Shown here: piece by piece, positions 10,495-22,053 of the stretch
Numbering within the stretch: position 1 is the stretch's first letter
How the letters are laid out: the number at the start of each line of letters is the position of its first letter
The notes under the pieces: generated by a model
Databases searched by the model: none
The model's input: the letters and a program-made list of their open reading frames with translations, nothing else
Told to the model about the DNA's origin: nothing
Assembly: GCF_000715075.1 (NCBI RefSeq)
Contig: NC_134080.1
Span: 39,660,758-39,724,757, forward strand
From: Nicotiana tabacum
Taxonomy: Eukaryota > Streptophyta > Magnoliopsida > Solanales > Solanaceae
Length of the DNA: 64,000 nt
Direction of reading: 5' to 3'
Translations under genes and position numbers: made by a program

Positions 10495-10629
10495 TGACGT
10501 CATGACATCATGCGTCATTATTACGCATTTTCCCGATGCGTTATGTCATTTCCCGCGCCTCTGCCGTGTTGATATTTGAGCAGTGGCGACTGGCATTTTC
10601 GATTAAGGTGCCTGGATTACCTATAAATA
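10495..10629 (+). promoter_or_regulatory. Promoter of the antisense gene: three bZIP-type sites plus TATA box
   Basis: Three octamers lie head to tail: TGACGTCA (10495-10502), TGACATCA (10503-10510) and TGCGTCAT (10511-10518). Further ACGCAT/ATGCGT half-sites follow. A TATA box, TATAAATA, is at 10622-10629, 127 bp downstream of the first octamer and 191 bp before the ATG at 10813. TGACG motifs are bound by TGA-class bZIP factors (as in the as-1 element). The same arrangement recurs at 53588-53721 and 59278-59426. Confidence 0.75.
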
Positions 10630-10812
10630 GGGATAGAAACCATCTACTTGATCATTTGTGTTTCCAAGCATTCGAACCTCTATATCTCTATTCTTCTCCA
10701 GTATTCTTGATTTCGTTGTTTCCATTTTCATAGCCCAGTTTTCCCTGGTTTTAGCAATTTCTGCTACTCTTAACCCCCTCTGTGTAATTCTTTCACATAT
10801 AAACAACTAAAG

Positions 10813-13559
10813 ATGGTTAATGCATCTTCTACTTATGGAGGGACCTCTGACCCGATTCTATTGGCAGTGAGCAACCCCCTCATGACGATGGGGCTTCCAT
10901 TGTTGCAGAGGATGAGAGCTTCCCCACCGTAGACGAAATAATCCCTCGCAAGGAAAAGTCTAGGTCAGACTTCTCGAAGCGGCCCGAGGACGATCCTGAG
11001 CCCGTAGATTCTGAAATGGACGTGGCTGTCCTTGCTGACTTTAAGGCCAAGTTTAGAACCCCGGCCCACATCGACATGGTGCCGGCCGGCCGTGATGTAG
11101 TACAGGTTCACCGCACTGGATATTGCGCATTCTACGTGTATCCGTTCCTTGTAGGCTATTCTCTTCCCCTTCCCTCATTGGTGGAGGAATTCTGCCGTTA
11201 TTACGACATCTGTCCAACCCAGCTTTCCCCTTATATCTACAAGCTTATCCTCATGTTGATAAAGTACACGGAACTGGCTAGCCGCGGGATCTCTATTCGC
11301 CATCTAGTGCATCTCTACGCACCCAGTTTCCATAGGGGGGCAATGTTACACCTTCGTCACTGTGGAGGCAAGAGTTTGGTGGTGAAGATGGACGATAAGG
11401 CCAATCGTCGGTTCTGGTTTAACTTTTTCTACATCAAAACCAAGGACATAGTGACAAACACTAATGGATTTCCCGAAGCGTGGAACTATGCTCATAAGTA
11501 CCTCCGACGAATGTTCATTTCGCTTATTTTGGTGGTAGTGTAATCGTTCCATTTTATGTTTTGTTTAGACGAGAAAGATCCCCCTCCATTGGTTGCCGAC
11601 ATTCACGACTGGGTCAGTCAGGTCTTGCCTTATACGGTGGTGATCCATGAATGGCCGGCTTTCCATAAGAAATTTGGGCCTAAGCCCTCAACGACTGGTG
11701 AGTTGCTTGCTTGATTTTTTGTTGCTTCGGCCTTTAGGTCATCCTTTTCTTTTTTGTATCGTAGGGGTTGACTTAACCCTACTTTTGTTGTTATGTCAAA
11801 GAGCATCGAGGAGGACAAGGGCTACTACCCCCACATTCCGCCAAATGAGTGCTGTGATGGGGTCTTCCCATGCTATGACTGCAGATCAGTCTGCTCAGCC
11901 AACCACTTCTTTTTAGCCTCCGATATTGTGCGGACCTAGTCGACCATCGACAACCCCAACAACAGAGACTCTAGTTCCGGTCGTGCTAAATTTGATAGAC
12001 GAGTTATCACCGAACGAGGAGTACTCGATTACGCTCAAGAAGAGGAGGGTGGATATCAGTGATGGGGTTGTTAGAGCTGCAAAATCTACAAGGAATGACT
12101 GTGAGCTGACCACTGCTGTGTCGGAGGGCGATGTGGGTTTATCGACTGCAACTTCGGTTTCTATCGGGGTTGTGGAAGATGTTCCTTTGCCTTAGGTCGC
12201 AGTTGAAGTTGGAGGGCCATATGAGGCTGCGGACGCCATGCTGATGAACGAGCCATCGTCCTCGGGGCCGGTCGGCATTCCTTCGTCGGCCAAGGAGAGA
12301 TCAAAGGACATTGTCGAGGATGGTTATGAAACCGGTTCTGATGTTGACCCCAAGGAGATGTGAAGGTTCAATGAAGGATTCACCCGAGTGGAGGTGAGGT
12401 TGGAGGGGTCTTCTCGTATCATCGTAATCCCCATGGACTATGATTTGCTGGTGAACACAAAGTACGTGGTCCCCTCCTTGGGTCCACTCTATTCTAATAT
12501 GGAGGGCAGGACCCTAGCGACGTTCAATGATGTCGCCCTATCGTCGGGCATAGCCGGCCTCGCCCTAAGGGTAAGTTTTTACGATTTTCCTAATATCTGT
12601 GCCTTGTAGCTTTTTCTCTTTTTTTAGATTAACTTTCTCTCTTTTGCTCTCTTTTTTAATGACCATTATCTTGGATATTGAGAGTGCTCACCGTGAGGAG
12701 AGTCGTAGGTCTACTTTTAAGAAGATGGAAAGAAAGTACTGCGAGTACCGCAACAAGCACCGCGAGATCTGTAGGCAGTTTGGTATGAGTGATAATTTCC
12801 AAGATATTAGAGACGAGCTGAAGCAAAAAGATGATGAGCTTGTGAAGGTCATATGTAAGTGCAGCGAGCTTGAGGGTGCGCTCAGGGACAAAGAAGAAGA
12901 GCTCGAAGTGAGCAAGGGAGTTGAGGCTGAGTTTGCGGATCTTCAGACACAAATTGTATCTCTGCTGGCTGAGCTCGAGCAATGTTCGACCAAGGCTGAC
13001 GCTTTGAATGACAAAGTCATCAAGAAGATGACCGAGTTAGAGAAGAGTGAGTTGGCTCGGTTGGCGGCTTTGACAAAGGTGGCAGCATAGGAGGATGCAG
13101 TCTGCATCCTCCGGTCTGAACGTGTGAATGATATGGAGACGACGACATTCAGGGAGGAGTGGCTTGATGAATGGATTGGGGGCTAGAGAAAGAGGTCTCG
13201 AACCTTGGTGATCAAATTGTCGCTCTCGAGGCCGAGAAGACGCAGTTGTTGGCTCAGCCGTCCTCCTCTCACACTTTTGCTTACCCCGATGTTCCGCGGG
13301 ATTTGTATGAGAAGTGGATCCATACCGAGGACCATCTAGACACATTCAAGAATTTGATGATGACAGGGTAGAGTTCCTAAGGATGATTTTAAGGATGCTC
13401 GTGCTATGGCAAGTGCAGCTCGGGTCGCCTGTGGTTACGATCCTACTACGCCGGGGCCTGATTATGCCAAAAAAGATTGACGGGATTGAACAGGGTGCTT
13501 GGTATGAGGACGTATACTCTGATGGCGAGGGCGATGGTGGAGACGATTCTGCTAAATAG
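10813..13559 (+). pseudogene. Antisense ORF (aORF): Transposase_28-like domain plus coiled coil, with introns
   Basis: This gene runs opposite to gag-pol. After the ATG at 10813 a frame change near 10880 precedes an N-terminal domain (11016-11497) with PLPSLVEEFCRYY, QLSPYIYKL and a FWFNFF block. It resembles the putative gypsy-type transposon protein family (Pfam Transposase_28), though I cannot run the search. Likely introns are 11498-11568, 11698-11764 and about 12571-12663; the last has lost its acceptor AG, which the copy at 55771 keeps. Downstream is a Glu/Lys-rich coiled coil (12664-13370) and an acidic tail ending with TAG at 13557-13559. Stops (for example 13088-13090) make it a pseudogene. 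Antisense ORFs near the 3' LTR are known in Tat elements such as Grande and Retand; their function is unknown. Confidence 0.8.
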
Positions 13560-13739
13560 TCACGCCTTTGTAATTTTTGTGTTCCCTTTTACGAGCGTCT
13601 GTTCAGCTTCTGTAGAAAATATATTTTTGAATGTGGAATGCTATTTTTGCTGTTTGTTTCTGAATCTTCTCTGTTTGGTATTGTATGTTTTATCCTTTGG
13701 TCGCCTTGACTATAAGGACTTTGGATTTAGTCTTGGCCG

Positions 13740-14440
13740 GGTCGAGTGTGGATTAATTCGAACGAGGTCGAACATAACTTTAGTTAATTCGGACGAGGTC
13801 AAATATGAGTTAATTCGAGCGAGGTCGAATGTTACTTTAATTAATTCGAACGAGGTCGAATGTGAGTTAATTCGAGCGAGGTCGAATGTCACTTTAATTA
13901 ATTTGAACTAGGTCGAATGTGAGTTAATTCGAGCAAGGTCGAATGTCACTTTAATTAATTCGAACGATTCGAATGTGACCTAATTCGAGCAAGGTCAAAT
14001 GTCACTATAATTAATTCGAACAAGGTCGAATGTGAGTTAATTCGAGCAAGGTCGAATGTCACTTTAATTAGTTTGAACGAGGTTGAATGTGAGTTAATGC
14101 GAGCGAGGTCGAATGTCACTTTAATTAATTTGAGCGAGGTCGAATGTCACTTTAATTAATTCGAACGAGTTCGAATGTGAGTTAATTTGAGCAAGGTCGA
14201 ATGTCACTTTAATTAATTCGAACGAGGTCGAACGTGAGTTAATTCGAGCGAGGTCGAATGTCACTTTAATTAATTCGAACGAGATCGAATGTGAGTTAAT
14301 TCGAGCGAGGTCGAATGTCACTTTAATTAATTCGAACGAGGTCGAATGTGAGTTAATTCGAGCGAGGCCGAATGTGAGTTAATTCGAGCGAGGTTGAATG
14401 TCACTTTAATTAATTTAAACAAGGTCGAATGTCACTAACT
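13740..14440. repeat. 57-bp dimeric tandem array in the Tat 3' region
   Basis: The unit is a pair of related halves, each with the core TTCGA(G/A)CGAGGTCGAA (inverted TTCGA/TCGAA arms). One half ends in GTGAG and the other in GTCACTTTAA, together 57 bp. About 12 diverged units fill the space between the ends of the antisense gene and pol. Open frames on both strands here are by-products of the repeat. Confidence 0.85.
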
Positions 14441-14666
14441 AATTGATGCAGCGTTGTTTCGGCAAAAACATGGGTGAACTTTATGTATTTGTGTGCTTTG
14501 CTTATATAAATTAGAGAAATAATGTTTTCCGGGCTGTCATTCCAGTCTCAGTCTATCTAGTCCCTTCATTGGTTGACCTGGAGAAATATTGAGAGGTTGG
14601 GAAATGAACTGATTAGTCTGCATCCTCATCTGTTCATACTTTAGCTTGAAATGTCCTCCTTGTCGC

Positions 14667-14730
14667 CTCATTAAAAACCTTCCCGAGAAAACCGAATTGG
14701 GACAAAACTCAGGTGAGGGAAAAAGAGTGT
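14667..14730 (-). other. Conserved post-pol motif, Tat copy
   Basis: This 64-nt block begins CTCATTAAAAACC and ends GGAAAAAGAGTGTG. It has arms CCTTCCCGAG/CTCAGGTGAGGG and an inner CC-GAATT-GG. It starts 21 nt after the pol stop (minus strand, 14751). It matches the copia blocks at 1510-1571 and 1602-1663 in order and spacing. Confidence 0.8.
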
Positions 14731-14750
14731 GGCTCAGAGAATATTTTTCC

Positions 14751-17700
14751 TTAGAAGTTAAAGTACTTGAGGTGGGCGATATTCCAGTTGTTTGGTAGTA
14801 GTTTTTCTTCCATCGTTTCTAGTTGAAATGACCCTTTATCTGTTGCTACCGCGATTTTTGTATGGGCCGTCCCAATTCGTTCCCAGCTTGCCCTCCTGCG
14901 GGTCTTTGCTTGCCTGTGTTCTGGCCTTGAGTACGTAGTCCCCGACTTTGAGTGGTCTGACCTTGGCTTTTTTTGTTGTAGTAGTATTTTGCCTGTTATT
15001 TTTGGGCGATCATCCTTATGTAAGCCAATATCTCTCCGTTCTTCGGCTATGTCGAGGTCTTGCTTCTGCTTTCGTCATTCCTCAACTCACTTTTATGGGA
15101 GTATCTCAGACTTAGTTCTCCGACCTCGACTGGTATTACTGCATCAGTCCCATAAGCTATTGAGTAGGGTATATCTCTTGTGCTCATTTTTGGCATTGTG
15201 CGGTATGCCCATAGCACTTCTGGTAGTATTTCCGGTCATAGTCCCTTGGCGTTCTCGAGCTTTTTCTTCATGATGTTCAGTATTGATTTATTGGAGGACT
15301 CCGCTTGCCCATTTCCTGGATGGTACAGAGTGGAGAGTATTCTTTTGATGTGCCATTTCTCGAAGAACTCGACGATCTTTTTCCCGGTGAATTGGGGTCC
15401 CTTGTCACAACTAATATCTTTAGGGAGGCCGAAGCGACACACAATATTCTTCCATATGAAGGCGATTACTTCTTGATCGCGTATCTGGCGAGTGCTCCTA
15501 CTTCTACCCACTTGATGAAAGGCCAAGGTATGCATTCGCCCAGATGTCCATCCCCCACTTGATGAAAGGACAAGGTGAGGTGACTGAGTGGAGGTGCTTG
15601 CCTGCTTGGTGGATCATAGGGGCATATTTTTGGCATTGCTCGCATTTTCTCACGAAGTCAGCGGGCTCTTTTTTCATGGTGGGCCAATAATAACCTGCCC
15701 GTATGAGACATCTAACCAGAGCCCGATTGCCGGAATGAGCTCCGAGTGGCCTTCGTGGACTTCTTCTAGAACGCGTCGGGTCTGGTTTGGGCCTAAACAT
15801 TTAGCTAGGGGGACGCCATACGTCCTTTTGTGTAGGTCATCGTCTATGATGTTGTACCTGGCCGCTTGCATTTGAAGCTTCTTGGCTTCTTTTTTATCAT
15901 CTGGAAGCACACCCTCCTGTAAGTATGTAACAGTACGGCTACGCCAGTCCCAAGTTAGGTTTACAGTCCTTACCTCGATTTGATCTATCGATGAGTGGAG
16001 GAGGGTGACCACATTTCCTTCTCCAGTTATGCTTTTAGTGGCTGCCGCTAATTTGGCGAGGTCGTCTGCTTCGATATTTTGTGCTCCAAGGATCTGGTCG
16101 AGCTGGCATTCGTCAAATCGGGCAACATCTTGCAGATCTCGGCCTGTTATTTTTGTAACCTTTGCTTCTTGATCTGGAAAGTCCTTGTGACGTGGTTGAT
16201 GACAAGTCGAGAGTCACAGCGTAGGACGACTCGCCTCTCTCAGTACTTGAGTGCCATCCTTAACCCTGCAATCACGACCTCACTCAGTCTCATTGTTAGT
16301 CAAGTCCGGGCACCTTATGGGCTGGCGAATTACTTCGCCTGTTGGGGAGTACGAGTCCCAGTCCGGACCCTGATACGTTATAGGCACCATCAATATACAA
16401 AATCCATAGATCCTGTATTTGAAAGCTGGTGTTGGCGGCTTCTCTTTTGACTTCATGCATTAATTTTGCTCTGAAGTCGGCGACTAAGTCGGCAAGTACT
16501 TGCGACTTTATTGCCGCTCGTGGTTGATATGTGATATCACGTTCGCTTAATTTGATGGCCCATTTGGCCAATCTTCCCGATAGCTCGGGCTTATGCAAAA
16601 TACTTCTTAAGGGAAAAGTCATGATTACCAAGATGGGGTGGCATTGGAAGTAGGGTCTAAGTTTTCGTGAAGCTACGACAAAGGCCAGGGCTAATTTTTC
16701 GAGGTGGGGTACCTCGTCTCGGCGTCAACTAAGGTTTTGCAAATGTAATAGATGGGAGATTAAGTATCTTTATTTTCTCGAACCAGGACCGCACTCACCA
16801 CCACTTCGGATACGGCCAGGTAGACAAGGAGGCGTTCTCCAGGTTCTGCTTTGGAGAGTAGTAGGGGCGATGATAGGTAGCCTTTAGCTCCTTCAGGGTG
16901 TCAAAGCAATCAAAGGTCCATTGGAGAACGTTATATTTCTTGAGTATGCCAAAGAACTTGTGGCACCTGTCGGACGACCATGAGATGAATCTCGACAGGG
17001 TGGCTATACGTCCGGTCAGCCTTTAAACCTGTTTTTTGTTAGTTATGTTATCTAGTATCTCCTCTATAGATTTGATTTGGTCAGGGTTGACCTCGATGCC
17101 TTGTTGTGATACTAGGAAGCACAGGAATTTCCCTGAGGTCACGCCGAATGCGCACTTTTCAGGATTCAATTTCATTCCTTATCGCTTGAGTATGTCGAAG
17201 GCCTCCTTCAGGTGATCGATGTGATCCTTTTTCCTTTTGTACTTGACCAACATATCATCTATGTAGACCTCCATGGTTTTGCCGAGATCTTTGTCACCAA
17301 CCTATGATACGTCGCCCCCGCATTTTCAGTCCGAAAGGCATCACCCTGTAGCAATACGTTCCTTGGTGGGTGATGAAAGTGGTCTTCTCCTGGTCTTCCT
17401 CCTCTATTAGGATCTAGTTATAGCCTGAGTATGTGTCTAGAAAGCTTAGCAGCTCGTGCCTGGCAATTGCGTTAGTGAGCTGATCGATATGGGGTAGCGG
17501 AAATGAGTCTTTTAGGCAGGTTGTGTTCAAATATGTGAAGTCCATGCACATCCACCATTTTCCGTTCTTCTTTTTCACCATGACCACGTTGGCAACCCAT
17601 TGGTGGTATTTTGACTCCCTGATGGAGTCATTTTCCAGCAGCTTTTTAACCTCCTCGTAGACTACATCATTTATTACAGAATTGAACTTCCGCCTAATTT

Positions 17701-20230
17701 ATCTTATCGGGGGGTAAAATGGATCGACATTCAGCTTGTGTGTCGCTATCTCCTTTGGGATACCTGGTATGTTTGCATGGGAAAAGGCAAACAACTTTGC
17801 GTTATTAGTTAAGAAATGATGAAATTTACCTGGTTCCTGAAGCTTGTGGTCGATGTAGGCTTTCTTGCTGTGGTCGTTATCATCAAGTTGGACGAGGTCA
17901 AGGTCTTCTATGGTTGATCCCGTGGCTTCTATGATTTTGGGGTCTTTTATCACATCCTTCCTTTAATCACTGCTCGACCTCGACCCTATTGATTGTTATG
18001 CTTCTTTGGCTTTGCCCTTCATTTGTTGGGTGTATGTACAATCCTGGGCGATGTGATAGCATTATCAGGAAGTGCATTGTTCTCTTTGGATGCTGTATAC
18101 CCCCCATGGGGTGGGAAATTTGATGACTTGGTACAAGGTGGAGGGAATAGCCTTCATGGCATGTATCTAAGGCCAACCTATTATGGCGTTGTACGCCGTG
18201 TCCTGATCCACGATGTGGAATGTGGTTTCTAGGGTGATGTCGCCGGCGAGGATGGGGAGTGTGATTTCTCCAGATGTTCGTTCAACTGTATTGTTAAAAC
18301 TGGTTAGTGTGATGCAGCGTGGCACTATCTTATTCTCAAGTTTCATTTGTGCAAGTAATCGAGGGTGGATAATGCATGCGCTGCTCCCATCATCCACTAT
18401 AATTCATCTCATATTTGTATCTAATATGCGTAAAGTGATAACAAGAGCATCATAGTGAGGAAAAACCAAACTGTGGGTATCTGACTTATCGAAAATGATA
18501 CTTTTTTCGAGTTCGTCGTACTGTTCATGAGTGATTGACTGTTTGAGTTTGTGGGTGGTGGTGAACTTTACGCTGTTGATTGATACGTCATCGCCCCCTT
18601 CGATGATCATTTGAATGGTTCGAGTTGGAGAAGGTGGTTTAGATGGGCCCTGGTGCTGTTCACGTCCTCGAGCGAAGTTGGCTCTTTCTCGGTCGCTCAA
18701 CAGCTCTTTCAAGTGCCCCAGGTGAAGCATGTTCATGGCCTCTTGTCTTAGAACGATGCGGTCCTCGATATTATGGCCTCGTTCCTGATGGAATTCGCAA
18801 AGGGAGTTTGACTTCCTGGTGCTTGGGTCGGACCTCATCTTCTGTAGCTTCTTCACCTTTGGGTCGAGCTTCTCCAATGTGTAGACTATTTCTGAGGGTG
18901 GAACACAACAATTGTGAGCAGATAGTAAGGGAGTCATACCTCTCTCGTTTCGGTGAGTCCCTGTTTTTGGCCTAGATGGGCTTTTGTTGTGGTAAGAAGG
19001 CGACATGATGGCGCCTTTGACGTATGGTTGATGTCTTTCTCAGTTGGGTCGGGGACCTACTAGATCCCTTCTATTGTCATTTCTCCGATCCTTTCTGGAC
19101 TCGGCTTGTACTGAGGTCAGCCGTTGGGTTGGTCCATTTAGGTCGTCTTCGTCAGCTCGAACTTCGGTGCAATAGGCAATGTGTATTTCGTCCCAAGTGG
19201 TTGGGGGATATTTCATGAGCCAATGCAGTAGCTTTCTGGTCGCCCTTGAATCACTTCTGTTCGACCCGTTCTAGAAAGCTGCCACAACCATTCCTTCGGA
19301 TACATTTGGTAAGGTCAACCTTACGCGGTTAAATCGAGCGAGAAAGTCTCTCAGTCCTTCTCTAAGTGATTGTTTTGTAGAAAATATATCATTCACTCTT
19401 GTCTCCGGCATGGGCCGTTACGAACCTGTCGTCCATCTCTTCGAATGTTTCAACGAAGCACGCAGGCAATTGTGAATACCAAGTTAATGCACCCCCGGTA
19501 AGGTTTTTGCCAAACCTTTTTAATATGATGGAGGATACTTGCTCTTTGGTGAGGTCGTTGCCTTTTACTGCGGTGACATAGTGAGTCACATGATCCTCAG
19601 GTCTGTCGTACCGTCATATATTTTTAGGTACAGAGGCATTTTGAAGGTTTTGGGTATGGCATACGGTGCGGCTTCATCAATGTAAGACTGCTTGATAAAC
19701 CGACCGGTGTCTCTTTTTGGTAAGAGTTTTGGGGCGCTTGGTATTTTGTCTACCCTTTCTTGATGCTCTTTCATTTGGTCTCGAAGCATTTTGTTTTTAT
19801 TTTCCATATCTTCCATTATCCTTAAGATGGTTGTGAGGGTGTCATTTCTACATCATTAACATTGTCAGTGATACTTGTTGCGAGCAGAGGGGGCCGTCCT
19901 GTTCGACTGCTGTTGATGAAATACATATGCTTGCACCCTCCCCGATCACCTTTTGAGCGGGTTTGTCAAGGATGCTGGTCAACGTATTCGTCAGCCAAGT
20001 TTCGAGCAGCTTTTCCACCACTGGTGGTGCCACTTTCGTTGTGGACGTGGAGGCTCTTTTACCGTGGGAAGTTTTGATACTACCATGAGAAGGGGTGAGC
20101 CCCTTCGCTTGGGTGAAGCATTTGGCGTTACGTCCTCACCCTCCGTTTCAAAGACCTCGTTGATGGTATTTAGGAGGTTGGTGGTGAGATAGGCTACCGC
20201 CTTGATCCTTCCTACTCCATTACCTGCCAT
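14751..20230 (-). pseudogene. Tat-lineage gag-pol, heavily mutated
   Basis: The start is the ATG at 20230, shortly after the primer site. Gag is seen in pieces: 20230-19991, 19816-19586, 19589-19389 with GGALTWYSQLP, and 19006-18404 with CEFHQERGHNIED. An aspartic protease with DDGSSACIIHP follows at 18397-18167. The RT entry segment is at 17953-17699 with IPGIPKEIATHKLNVDPFYPP. RNase H and a second RNase H with YIDGA are at 16631-16296. Integrase is at 15800-15504 (CEQCQKYAPMIHQ) and 15535-15236 (YHPGNGQAESSNK). The stop is at 14751. Many stops and frame changes separate the blocks. Gag would form particles and pol would copy and insert the element; this copy cannot. Confidence 0.88.
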
Positions 20231-20315
20231 GTTAGATCTGTTTGCATAAAAAGGTGTGGGGTTTTGTGTTTTTTTAGTTATAGATCTGAAGGAAACTAAA
20301 ACTTTGACTAAGAAA

Positions 20316-20333
20316 TCCCCACAGACGGCGCCA
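20316..20333 (-). other. Primer-binding site of the Tat element
   Basis: On the minus strand TGGCGCCGTCTGTGGGGA lies three bases inside the 5' LTR end (20337). This is a common plant gypsy primer site and it fixes the element's direction. Confidence 0.85.
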
Positions 20334-20336
20334 AAT

Positions 20337-20706
20337 TGTTCGACAAAAAAATAGGAACCTTTACTTAAACTAATTGATTAAAAAGATAAGGGGTTAATCC
20401 TAGTTAAAAATAATAATTTCAGATCTAAAATCGGTCTATGGGGGTTACGTAGGACAATGTCAGAACAGATCTAGTGCAATATGTATCAAATGTTCAAGGT
20501 CACTAATGAGGTGAGAATAACAACCATTAAATAACAATAAATGACACTAAATGTAAATATGGAGAATGATTCACCCAATATTGAATAAGATGGATGATGC
20601 TTCCTTCTGACAATGATGTATGACAAATAACTATGGGAATATTGGATACTTTCTCGGATATGATGTGAAAAGTGTAGAATAAACAACAAAATGAATATCT
20701 TTAGAA
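20337..20706 (-). repeat. LTR-B, left part, interrupted by the MULE
   Basis: It begins TGTTCGAC directly after the primer site and matches LTR-A from 9625. It is cut at 20706, where the MULE starts. The last nine bases, tctttagaa (20698-20706), are repeated at 53096-53104. Confidence 0.9.
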
Positions 20707-20825
20707 GGCAAATTACATAAGTTGCCACCTGACTATGTCCCAAGTCCCCCTTACACACTTTTTGTGGACGATAATAATATTACACACGCAACCTTTCTAA
20801 AGTGTATCAAGTACACACCTCCTTT
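20707..20825. repeat. Left terminal inverted repeat of the MULE
   Basis: About 120 bp pair with the reverse of 52977-53095 at roughly 80% by eye. Shared blocks include ACATAAGTTGCCACCT, CCCCCTTACACACT and CTTTCTAAAGTGTATC. Confidence 0.88.
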
Positions 20826-21144
20826 GACCAGGTCTAAGCGTGTATAACACAAAATGGTAGAAGCGCGTGGAGCCTGGACAATATAAGTAGACGACTTCTG
20901 ACTTTAATCAACGACCATAAACAAATCCCAACGACTAATTTTAAAAGAATAAAAGGGCCATTAACCCATTTCTTCTCAAATTGGACCCATATTCACCTTC
21001 TTCTTCCTCCTTGAAAGCTTGAAGTTGCAGAAAATTTCTTCTTCTTGATCTTCTTATGCGTTTTTCTGTTGCCAATATTACAATCTTCTTCTATTTCTTC
21101 CTTTTCTTTGTCGACATAAGGGTTCAATTTTAGGGTTAGGGGAA

Positions 21145-21543
21145 ATGCATAATCTGAGAAAATTTTATTATTGTGGTGAAGAAGCTGTGGTGATACAGTC
21201 ATGGAGTGTTGATAATCCGGGTCGTCGATTTTACGGATGTCCATTTTATGAGGTAAATATCAATTGTACTTTCATAATCGATTTTATATTCCTTAATAAT
21301 TTTTTCTCTTCGATTTTTAGAGGGAAAGTTGCTCGGGATGTAGTTTCTTTGTGTGGCTTGATCCCCAACTCCAGAACACTTGAAAATTGTGATTTAGGGC
21401 TGCTTAAGAAGAAGAGGGAATTTGATGCATTATTGAAAGAAAATAGGAATCAAAGAAATCGGAGAAGATTGTGTGTGCTGATCTTAATTGTAATTGTATT
21501 GAAGTTGATTGTGTTTGGTAGTTCTAAAGATTGCTATATAATG
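21145..21543 (+). pseudogene. GRF-type zinc-finger gene carried by the MULE
   Basis: The ATG at 21145 opens exon 1 (to 21252) with YYCGEEA and DNPGRRFYGCPFYE, the core of a GRF zinc finger. A GT-AG intron fits 21253-21320. Exon 2 then supplies the remaining finger residues, with SCSGC and FFVWLD, but meets TGA at 21381-21383. A shifted frame goes on with a basic coiled coil (LLKKKREFD) and a hydrophobic C-terminal helix (VLILIVIVLKLIVF), the build of GRF-finger proteins with a membrane tail. So one frame change separates finger and tail. GRF fingers bind nucleic acid. Whether this gene is captured host sequence or an old MULE accessory gene is unclear. Confidence 0.72.
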
Positions 21544-21546
21544 TAA

Positions 21547-22053
21547 GAAAATGAATGAAGCTCTTTGGTAGATGTTGTATGCCTTTGTTAGAAATGAATG
21601 AAATTTTTTGCATCTGTTAATGTTGTTTTGTTTGTGGTTGTTGCTATGTGACCTAAAAATGCAGATAATAGAGTGCTTACACAGTTATATAGTGGCTGAA
21701 ATTGCTGCCTAAAATACAGCTCAAATGCTGAAATACCAAAATAATAACACTAAAGAGAAGAATCTGCCCAGAAATTTTCAATTTAAAACACATTTCATCA
21801 TAGAGTAATGGTGTTCATTATAGTCACCTAATAGTAGCCTGCCTTAACAAAAATATAGGTTGACATCTTAACAACATACCAAAGTAACAGCAGGCTGCCT
21901 TAACAAAAGAACAACATTCAATACCCCACTAAGCAGCAGTTCCAAAATAACCTATTAGCAATTCCAAAATAACTTAATAGTCACAATAACAACATTCGAT
22001 ACACAACTACATATATGTGTTCTTGGATGGCTGGGATAATGAACTTGCTTGAC
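21547..22053. other. Spacer between the two convergent MULE genes
   Basis: No gene seen. It is AT-rich with short direct repeats (aataacaacattc at about 21911 and 21985). It would hold both 3' ends and polyadenylation signals. Confidence 0.5.

Noticed and set aside
13710..14321. Minus-strand repeat frames (MTFDLARINSHS-type)
   Set aside because: These are translations of the 57-bp array; 57 is divisible by three, so frames stay open by default.
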